This document shows positions 1 through 4,446 of a stretch of DNA of 5,127 nucleotides, in pieces. The DNA is from Pseudomonadota bacterium. Its GTDB lineage: Bacteria > Myxococcota > UBA9042 > PHBI01. The first letter of the stretch is position 1; every line of letters starts with the position of its first letter. The DNA is taken from contig SYAK01000089.1 in assembly GCA_005788935.1 (NCBI GenBank), forward strand, positions 1-5,127, written 5' to 3'. Under the pieces are notes generated by a model that saw nothing but the letters and a program-made list of their open reading frames with translations, did not search any database and was not told the DNA's origin. The position numbers and the translations under genes were made by a program.

Positions 1-426
1 GAGGACATCCCGCTGCTCGTGGAACACTTCCTGCAGCAGCTCCGCGCGACCCACGTTCAGGTCGGCTGGGAGACGATGCGGCGCCTGCAGGATCACGCCT
101 GGCCTGGCAACGTGCGCGAGCTGCGGCTTGCGGTCGAGCGGGCCGTGGCGCTCGCCTCCGACGGCCGACTCGACGCGCGCCACCTCGCGCCACGTCAGGA
201 GGCGCGTCAGGCGGTCGTGTCCGAGCTCGACGGGGCGCGCCTCGAGGTGTCGGTCGACGTCCACCTGCCGTTCAAGGACGCCAAGGCCCGCCTCCTCGAG
301 GATTTCGAGTCGCGCTACTGGCGGCGCCTGCTCGAGGCGTCGGGCGGCAACGTGACGGAGGCCGCGCGGCGCGGCGGAATCCACAGGAAGTCGCTGGAAT
401 ACATCGTCCGGAAGCTCGAGCTGTGA
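1..426 (+). CDS. sigma-54-dependent transcriptional regulator, C-terminal part (5' end outside window)
   Basis: This is the last 141 residues of an NtrC-class activator; the reading frame is open from base 1, so the start lies upstream. These proteins use a AAA+ ATPase to remodel RNA polymerase holding sigma-54 and drive open-complex formation. The visible part begins in the AAA+ C-terminal subdomain (EDIPLLVEHFL, residues 1-11), followed by the family signature WPGNVREL at 34-41 and AVERAV at 44-49. A linker of about 45 residues follows, then a Fis-type helix-turn-helix at about 97-141 (GGNVTEAARRGG at 115-126, HRKSLEYIVRKL at 128-139). The linker plus HRKSLEY-type ending resembles the FHA- or GAF-containing activators that are abundant in myxobacteria, but the sensor domain is out of view. 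A 147-bp gap separates it from the next gene, so it need not be cotranscribed. The family call is certain; its targets are unknown. Confidence 0.95.
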   Translation, partial: EDIPLLVEHFLQQLRATHVQVGWETMRRLQDHAWPGNVRELRLAVERAVALASDGRLDARHLAPRQEARQAVVSELDGARLEVSVDVHLPFKDAKARLLEDFESRYWRRLLEASGGNVTEAARRGGIHRKSLEYIVRKLEL

Positions 427-441
427 GGGGCAGGCGTTTTT

Positions 442-471
442 TTGGACGCAGCCGATGAAGCGGCCTAGGAT
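442..471 (+). promoter_or_regulatory. candidate sigma-70 promoter for the 105-aa gene
   Basis: TTGGAC at 442-447 is followed after 18 bp by TAGGAT at 466-471, a weak -35 and a fair -10 (4 of 6). A run of seven T at 437-443 just upstream is conspicuous in this GC-rich DNA. It has no stable hairpin directly before it, so it is more likely promoter-related than a terminator for the upstream regulator gene. The implied 5' leader would be about 95 nt and would contain the small dyad GTTCG-GGGG-CGAAC at 521-534. Prediction by eye only. Confidence 0.3.
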
Positions 472-573
472 CCCTCAGTCAGGTGTGGGGGAGTTGAATC
501 GTCCGCGCGCCGTCCCGCCAGTTCGGGGGCGAACGGACAGCTAGCCGACGAGAGATCGCGAAGGAGCAACAAG

Positions 574-891
574 TTGAACAACCCTGTAAACGCCATTCAG
601 ACCAAGGTCCGCGTCGCGGACCGTCGCACTGTGGACGTGGCGCTCGGCCGCGCCCGCCTGAGCCGCGACGAGGAGCTTGTCCTGCGCATGCGGCATGGCT
701 TTGCGGCCGCGCCCGAGACCACCCTCGAGTACCGCGGCGCGAGCGTCGAGCTGCGCGCCCGCCTTGCGCTGATGGAGGCCGCGGCCCTCGACCACCTGGC
801 CGAGACCGCCGAGGCCGCCCGTGAGGCTGCGCTCGTCGACGCCCGCGAGACCCGCCTCGGCACGCTCGTCGACCGTCTCCGCCGCATCTGA
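574..891 (+). CDS. 105-aa protein resembling a stand-alone sigma-70 region 4
   Basis: The start is TTG, chosen because a strong Shine-Dalgarno AAGGAG (561-566) lies 7 nt upstream. The central part (about residues 29-75) matches the sigma-70 region 4 pattern. VLRMRHG at 36-42, TLE at 50-52 and G55 fall at exactly the spacing of VLRMRFG, TLE and G in E. coli RpoD. ELRAR at 59-63 and EAAALDHL at 68-75 then line up with the recognition helix and EAKALRKL with one gap. Of the RpoD residues that contact the -35 element, only the equivalent of R584 (R61) is kept; E585, R588 and Q589 become Ala, Ala and Leu. Residues 76-105 are a charged, probably helical tail. No region 2 or 3 is present. It may have become a polymerase-binding or partner-binding module rather than a promoter reader. 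That role is inference, as is the homology, which I made by eye. No membrane segment or signal peptide is seen. It appears monocistronic, with a terminator downstream. Confidence 0.8.
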   Translation: MNNPVNAIQTKVRVADRRTVDVALGRARLSRDEELVLRMRHGFAAAPETTLEYRGASVELRARLALMEAAALDHLAETAEAAREAALVDARETRLGTLVDRLRRI

Positions 892-1020
892 GGCGGGCCG
901 CCTGGTCGACAAGGCCTGAGCGGGTCCTGGCAGGTCGCGCACCATGACGCGGCCTCGCCTCGCCAGTCCGCGAGCGCCCGACCAGTCGGGTCGCGCCGCG
1001 GTGGTTGATGATGGAAGGGT
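892..1020 (+). other. intergenic stretch downstream of the 105-aa gene
   Basis: I see no credible gene here. The only structure is a short inverted repeat, CCCGAC-CA-GTCGGG at 977-990, whose two-base loop makes it a poor RNA hairpin. Several reading frames stay open across it, but they lack a ribosome binding site and are typical of GC-rich DNA. Confidence 0.5.
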
Positions 1021-1050
1021 AGGGGCGCAATCCATTGCGCCCTTTGTCGT
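1021..1050 (+). terminator. Rho-independent terminator after the 105-aa gene
   Basis: The arms GGGCGCAAT (1023-1031) and ATTGCGCCC (1034-1042) are perfect inverted repeats, extended outward by a G-U and an A-U pair to 1021/1044. In practice the innermost pairs open to give a tetraloop. The stem is followed by TTTGTCGTCTTT, a moderate T-rich tract. It sits 130 bp after the stop of the 105-aa gene and 137 bp before the next start, where a terminator separating two transcription units is expected. A DNA-binding operator is the main alternative reading of the same dyad. Confidence 0.6.
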
Positions 1051-1096
1051 CTTTGCGTTTCATGCGCGTCGCGGGTGGGCCGTCGTCCGTTCCCGC

Positions 1097-1125
1097 TTGA
1101 ACCCCACCGCAGCTCGCGGTAGCCC
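1097..1125 (+). promoter_or_regulatory. candidate promoter with internal dyad for the cyclic-nucleotide sensor gene
   Basis: TTGAAC (1097-1102) resembles a -35 element; 17 bp later TAGCCC (1120-1125) is a poor -10. A perfect dyad ACCGC-AGCTC-GCGGT (1106-1120) fills the spacer, where a repressor would occlude polymerase. It lies after the terminator and about 57 bp before the ATG of the next gene, the right position for its promoter. The weak -10 keeps confidence low. Confidence 0.22.
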
Positions 1126-1181
1126 ATCGGTGCGGGCACCCGTCGCGGTCCTCGCTCCCCCTCGTCCCCGGAGTCGCCGCC

Positions 1182-2033
1182 ATGTCGAAAGCCTTCATCA
1201 GCGTCCCGCTCTTTCAGGGGATGGACGAATCCGGCCTCCAGGGCCTCGGCGAGGTCTTCGAGACCTTCCACTGCGGGCCTGACCACGTCATCTTCGCGGC
1301 GGGTGAAGTGGCCGACAGCCTCTACCTGCTCGTCGACGGGCAGGTCGCCCTGCACGAGGAAGGGGAGAAGATGATCGAGCTGCAGCCCGTCTCGCTCATC
1401 GGCGAGCTCGGCGCGATGGTCGGTCTCAACCGTCGCGTGACCGCGGTCAGCCTGGTCCCCTCGGTCTTCCTGAAGGCGAGCGGCAAGGCGCTGCGCGCGT
1501 TCTTCGAGCGCAACCCGACCGTGTCGGTGCAGTTCTACCAGAACCTCCTCGGCATGGCGGCGGACAAGATCCGGCGCGACGAGCGGCGCATCGACGACAT
1601 GCGGCGCAACCTCATCAAGACGCAGAAGTCGCTGAAGCACATGCGGGACCTCGTCCTCGATGCGCCGTCGACCGCGCTCTCGGGGCCGCTGCACGAGGCG
1701 ATCGAGCAGGTCATCTCGCAGAACCGCCGCGCCAACTACGTGGTCGAGCCGCCCTCGGCGCTGCCGGTCTACGTGCGGTTGCCGAACCGCGAGACCTATC
1801 CGGTCTTCCAGATGTCGCGCCAGATGCTGGTCCTGCCTGCCGACGCGGTCCTCGACGCGAGCGACTGGCGCGGCGTCGTGCTGCTGCCGACCGCGGAGAT
1901 CCCGGTGTCGGGGCGCGGCGAGTCGGTCGGGCCAGGCCGCTGGCGCATCGAGCTCGACCCGCTCATCGACGAGTACGCCCAGGGCCTCGAAGAGTACCTC
2001 GCGCAGGCGCAGCTGCTCGACATTCTCCTCTGA
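1182..2033 (+). CDS. cyclic nucleotide-binding domain protein with PilZ-like C-terminus
   Basis: This 283-aa protein starts at ATG, 8 nt after GGAG (1170-1173). Residues 1-115 form a CRP-type cyclic nucleotide-binding domain: PLFQGMD at 9-15, the beta-roll region with GEVADSLYLLVDG at 41-53, and a phosphate-binding-cassette equivalent with IGELGAM at 73-79 and RVTAV at 85-89. GEL and the Arg are kept, but R-[ST]-A-[ST] is altered to R-V-T-A, so the ligand is uncertain. Residues 113-160 are a highly charged helix (KIRRDERRIDDMRR at 129-142), probably a dimerising coiled coil. Residues about 182-260 have a PilZ-like pattern (RRANYVVEPPSALPVYV at 182-198, then FQMSRQMLVLPAD at 209-221). The c-di-GMP motifs RxxxR and [DN]xSxxG are degraded to RxxxY and QMSRQM, so c-di-GMP binding is doubtful. 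No helix-turn-helix follows the sensor, so it is not a classical CRP/FNR regulator. It is predicted cytosolic and probably acts through protein contacts. Confidence 0.9.
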   Translation: MSKAFISVPLFQGMDESGLQGLGEVFETFHCGPDHVIFAAGEVADSLYLLVDGQVALHEEGEKMIELQPVSLIGELGAMVGLNRRVTAVSLVPSVFLKASGKALRAFFERNPTVSVQFYQNLLGMAADKIRRDERRIDDMRRNLIKTQKSLKHMRDLVLDAPSTALSGPLHEAIEQVISQNRRANYVVEPPSALPVYVRLPNRETYPVFQMSRQMLVLPADAVLDASDWRGVVLLPTAEIPVSGRGESVGPGRWRIELDPLIDEYAQGLEEYLAQAQLLDILL

Positions 2034-2103
2034 GCTCAGGGCTCTGCCCCGGGCGCACTGTCTGGCCGCCTGGCGCTTGCTGCCGCCGCTTCCCGCCCCC
2101 CAT

Positions 2104-2127
2104 GCACGCGGCGGTCGTGCCCGCCGC
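2104..2127 (+). promoter_or_regulatory. overlapping, mutually exclusive hairpins in the leader of the sigma-like gene
   Basis: Two stems share bases. GCACG (2104-2108) can pair with CGTGC (2116-2120), or GCGGCGG (2108-2114) can pair with CCGCCGC (2121-2127) around a 6-nt loop. No T-tract follows, so neither is an obvious terminator. The rest of the 139-bp gap (2034-2172) holds no recognisable gene or clear promoter. Such pairings arise easily in GC-rich DNA. Confidence 0.25.
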
Positions 2128-2172
2128 TGACGGGCGCGGTCACTCGGGCATGTCTCTCGTGCAGGAGTCTCC

Positions 2173-3069
2173 GTGACCTGTGAAGCGCCTCGTTCGTCCG
2201 CCCGATCTCCCGAGCGTCCGCCCGAGCGACTGCCCGACTGCGGGCCCCTGTTTGCCGACGGTTACGTCGATTTCAGGCGCGCCTTCGAGACGCTCGGCGC
2301 GCTGAGGTCAGCCCTCCAGCGGCCGCTCTGGGCGATCTACCGCGGTCGGGGTCGACCCGAGTTCCAGCAGCGCACGACCTTCGAAGACTTCGTCCATGAT
2401 GTCCTTCAGAATGTCCTCATCCACAAGATCGTCCCGCAGCGGGGGTTGCGGGCGAGCTCGGGCGAGGTCGCGCAGCCCTTCGGCTTTCTTCGCCAGGTGG
2501 TGGTCCGCGAGGCCCTGTCGGCGCTGAGGCGGCACGAGGTCTCGGTGGTGGTCTGGAGCAAGGGCGACGCGGACCCCGTCGAGCGGCAGCCTGCGCCAGT
2601 CCTCGAGACCCCCGAGGCGAGGCTCGTCTGGCGCCGCGAGGAGGCGCTCGTCCGTGCGGCTGCGCGCGATCCCGCGACCGACCTGCGCCCGAACCTGCGC
2701 TTCGCCTTCCTCGCGCAGTGCTTCCCCGACGATCTCGAGCCCGCCCACGTCGACGCCGCCAAGGCGAGCGCTGGCCAGAAGGTGGGGCAGGGTCTCTTGC
2801 GCCCAGGTCCCGAGGTCTGGCGGCTCTTCGAGGCGCACGTCCGCGCGCTCGGGCGGGTGCCGGTCCTCGAGGCCGAGGGCCGCCTCGCGTTCGCCTGGAT
2901 CTGTCGTTCCCGCGACGCGACGGATCCGGAGACGTGGCAGGCGCACGCACCGGGCGAGGCGGCGCGGGCGCTCGACACCACGGACGAATGGCTGAACCGG
3001 GCGGGTCGAAAGCTCTTGTCCCAGCTGCCCGAGAGCGTGGTCCACGCCTGGCGCGAGGGTTCGGCATGA
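2173..3069 (+). CDS. divergent sigma-70 / ECF-like protein
   Basis: This 298-aa protein starts at GTG, 5 nt after AGGAG (2163-2167). Residues 1-25 are Pro/Arg/Ser-rich and probably disordered. Residues about 40-120 resemble sigma-70 region 2: TFEDFVHDVLQNVLIH at 69-84 corresponds to the core-polymerase-binding helix seen in ECF factors as (D)AEDLVQEVFLRV. GFLRQVVVREALSALRR at 104-120 corresponds to the -10-recognition helix pattern (WLxRIARNxxLDxLRR). After a long intervening segment (about 121-255), residues 258-287 (HAPGEAARALDTTDEWLNRA, then GRKLLSQLPE) look like a weak region 4 helix-turn-helix. At 298 aa it is longer than a typical ECF factor of about 170-200 aa, mainly from the middle insert. 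It may be an RNA-polymerase sigma subunit or a domesticated derivative; promoter recognition is unproven. The gene is 139 bp from its upstream neighbour and 256 bp from its downstream one, so it may be transcribed alone. Region 2 is the better-supported part of the call. Confidence 0.75.
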   Translation: MTCEAPRSSARSPERPPERLPDCGPLFADGYVDFRRAFETLGALRSALQRPLWAIYRGRGRPEFQQRTTFEDFVHDVLQNVLIHKIVPQRGLRASSGEVAQPFGFLRQVVVREALSALRRHEVSVVVWSKGDADPVERQPAPVLETPEARLVWRREEALVRAAARDPATDLRPNLRFAFLAQCFPDDLEPAHVDAAKASAGQKVGQGLLRPGPEVWRLFEAHVRALGRVPVLEAEGRLAFAWICRSRDATDPETWQAHAPGEAARALDTTDEWLNRAGRKLLSQLPESVVHAWREGSA

Positions 3070-3325
3070 GGTGGCTCGGCGCACGCCAGCGACGCGGCGC
3101 AGGAGACGCGCCGGCCTTGGTCGCCACGGCCGACAGGGTAGGGCGCACGCGCTCGGAGACACTCAATCGTATGCAACAGGCGCATCGCGATGGAATTCGA
3201 CCCTCGCATGCGGTGTCGCTGTCCGGCCAGTTCCCGAGGCCGCGTCTTCTGACCATACGCTCCTCGGACCCGGACTTGCCGATGCTCGCCTCTCAGCCCT
3301 ACCGCCTAGCCCTCGAGTCCGCGCC
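3070..3325 (+). promoter_or_regulatory. 256-bp non-coding stretch with a possible sigma-54 promoter
   Basis: A frame is open here in phase with the next gene, starting at GTG 3071. It encodes an Arg-rich, low-complexity segment, and by rough count only about 60% of its third codon positions are G or C, far below the neighbouring genes, so I treat it as non-coding. At 3265-3279, CGGACCCGGACTTGC has the sigma-54 arrangement GG-N10-GC with an intact TTGC. Transcription would then begin near 3291, about 35 nt before the ATG. The -24 half is poor (lacking TGGCACG beyond GG and one C), and a few such matches are expected by chance in 5 kb of this composition. The local drop in GC, with stretches such as CTCAATCGTATGCAAC around 3162-3177, is also compatible with a regulatory region. 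Confidence 0.3.
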
Positions 3326-4426
3326 ATGAACGCAACGCCGCACGACTTCACGCTGTCGGGTCGACTCGAGGCGCTCGCGCGGTCCCTCGCCACGGGACAG
3401 GCCGCCGCGCTCGCACGTATCCTTGGCGGGCACGGCGGGCACGGCGGGCACGGCGTGCACGGCGTGCACGGCGGGCCAGGCGGGTCCGGCGCCGAGACGG
3501 GCGTTGAGGCGCTCCTCGCGGCCGGCCTGCTCGCGGGACGCAGCGATCTCGCGGAGGCCGATGAGGCGCGGATCACGGCGCTGCAGAGGGCTGTCGGTGC
3601 GGTGCCACAGCCGCACTGGGTCGGATGGCTGCCAGATCCGGCCGCAGAGACCGCGACGCCAGAAGCGCGGCTCGTCGCGTATGTAGCCCTGTCGGCCGTA
3701 TGCGACTGGGCGCGCGGCGAGGCGTGGATGGCCATCTCCGAGCTGCTCGACGAGGCGGAGGTCGCCTTCGTCCTGGCGGCACCCACGTGGCATGCGGACG
3801 GGCTCACGTCGAGGGTGGAGGCCGAGGTGGCTGGTCTTGCCGCCATCCTCGCGCTGCCAGCTGGCCACCGGGCCCGCACGGGGCTCGCGCTCGTCGCGGC
3901 GTCGCTCGCGCCCGAGCCACCCGAGCTGGACCTTCATTCGCGCGGCTGGTCGTTCGAGGCGGCCCTCCGCGAGGTCCCGCTGACGCTCGTGGCGCGCGAC
4001 CTGGCGATCGGGGCGCTGCGGGCGTCGCTGCCCGCGGGGGCCGCGGGGGCTGACAGGTTGCTCGGCGAGCTTGGACGTGGGCCGTCGGTCTGGGCCGACG
4101 CCGATGGGCTCGACGCCCATCCGCCGCTCCGCGTGACACTCGCCCGGCTCGCTGGGGCCGAGGTCAACCTGGTCCTCGCCGATGGCGGCGTGACGCTCGA
4201 GTGGTGGTCGGCCGCGGGTGAGCCGCCCGACCGCTGTGTGGCCCTCGCGGAGGTCGGCGACGGTGTCCCGATGACCTGCGTCGCCACCGAGGGCCGCTCC
4301 CGTCGCTGGCGACTCGACGGGCTGCGCGGAAATGTCGAACGATTCTCATTCATCTGGACCGCGGCCGAGGCTGCGCGAGAGGTCACGGTCGCGCTGCAGG
4401 GCCCTGAGGGGCTGGGCGACGGTTGA
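3326..4426 (+). CDS. unrecognised 366-aa protein with Gly-Gly-His repeat
   Basis: I do not recognise a family. The ATG at 3326 is preferred over an in-frame GTG at 3071 because the segment between them has non-coding codon usage; there is no other in-frame start between them. No good Shine-Dalgarno precedes either, so the start is moderately sure. Residues 1-33 are an amphipathic helix-like segment. Residues 34-54 are a flexible tandem repeat, GGH x3, GVH x2, GGP, GGS. Residues 59-240 are mostly Ala/Leu-rich helix (for example EARLVAYVALSAVCDWARGE at 113-132). Residues about 268-358 are probably beta-rich with conspicuous Trp (W293, W294, W328, W344). There is no signal peptide or membrane helix, so it is probably cytosolic. 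Its stop overlaps the ATG of a six-codon mini-ORF, and the next real start is 19 nt further on, so it is cotranscribed with the Lon-like gene. Its position between a sigma-like gene and a protease-like gene makes a regulator or adaptor conceivable, but nothing shows that directly. Confidence 0.8.
   Translation: MNATPHDFTLSGRLEALARSLATGQAAALARILGGHGGHGGHGVHGVHGGPGGSGAETGVEALLAAGLLAGRSDLAEADEARITALQRAVGAVPQPHWVGWLPDPAAETATPEARLVAYVALSAVCDWARGEAWMAISELLDEAEVAFVLAAPTWHADGLTSRVEAEVAGLAAILALPAGHRARTGLALVAASLAPEPPELDLHSRGWSFEAALREVPLTLVARDLAIGALRASLPAGAAGADRLLGELGRGPSVWADADGLDAHPPLRVTLARLAGAEVNLVLADGGVTLEWWSAAGEPPDRCVALAEVGDGVPMTCVATEGRSRRWRLDGLRGNVERFSFIWTAAEAAREVTVALQGPEGLGDG
3425..3487 (+). repeat. 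9-bp tandem repeat encoding GGH units
   Basis: Seven 9-bp units run in frame: GGCGGGCAC three times (3425-3451), GGCGTGCAC twice (3452-3469), then GGCGGGCCA (3470-3478) and GGCGGGTCC (3479-3487). The first five differ only by one G/T change, and the decay at the 3' end is typical of a minisatellite. Because the unit is a multiple of three, gain or loss of units would lengthen or shorten the Gly/His linker without breaking the gene. Confidence 0.95.
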
Positions 4427-4446
4427 TGCGGTGCAGGAGGCGCTGA
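4426..4446 (+). other. six-codon mini-ORF bridging two genes
   Basis: The stop of the 366-aa gene (TGA 4424-4426) overlaps an ATG at 4426, which opens Met-Arg-Cys-Arg-Arg-Arg-stop. Its own TGA (4444-4446) overlaps the ATG of the Lon-like gene at 4446. Its two AGG codons (4435-4440) are also the Shine-Dalgarno of that gene. This geometry permits stop-restart coupling in two steps. It may equally be a by-product of a strong ribosome binding site placed in a short gap; no good Shine-Dalgarno serves the mini-ORF itself. Confidence 0.35.

Noticed and set aside
1016..1029. Near-repeat AGGGTAGGG(G)CGCA here and at 3135-3147
   Set aside because: Only two copies of about 13 bases with an indel, in unrelated contexts, one of them part of a terminator stem; compatible with chance.
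479..1198. 239-aa - strand open frame over the 105-aa gene
   Set aside because: It crosses the terminator hairpin and the intergenic regions and is very Arg/Gly-rich. The + strand gene has a strong Shine-Dalgarno and a recognisable motif.
597..1694. 365-aa open frame on the - strand
   Set aside because: It lies antisense across the 105-aa gene, the terminator and the start of the sensor gene, has no ribosome binding site, and encodes a low-complexity Arg/Glu/Leu-rich product. It is a mirror of codon bias on the + strand.
3180..3213. Possible tRNA-like T-arm (GGAATTCGACCC) in the gap before the 366-aa gene
   Set aside because: No acceptor stem, D-arm or anticodon arm can be folded around it.
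2308..3256. Three long overlapping - strand open frames opposite the sigma-like gene
   Set aside because: They overlap each other and the supported + strand gene, are Arg/Pro-rich, and show no domain pattern; expected in DNA of this GC content.
3071..3325. 85-residue N-terminal extension of the 366-aa protein from GTG 3071
   Set aside because: Third-position G/C is far lower than in neighbouring genes, the peptide is Arg-rich low complexity, and no good ribosome binding site precedes it. Orthologue alignment could overturn this.
2718..3329. 203-aa + strand open frame spanning the end of the sigma-like gene and the gap after it
   Set aside because: It overlaps the sigma-like gene out of frame, has an Arg/Gly/Ala-rich product without motifs, and has no Shine-Dalgarno.
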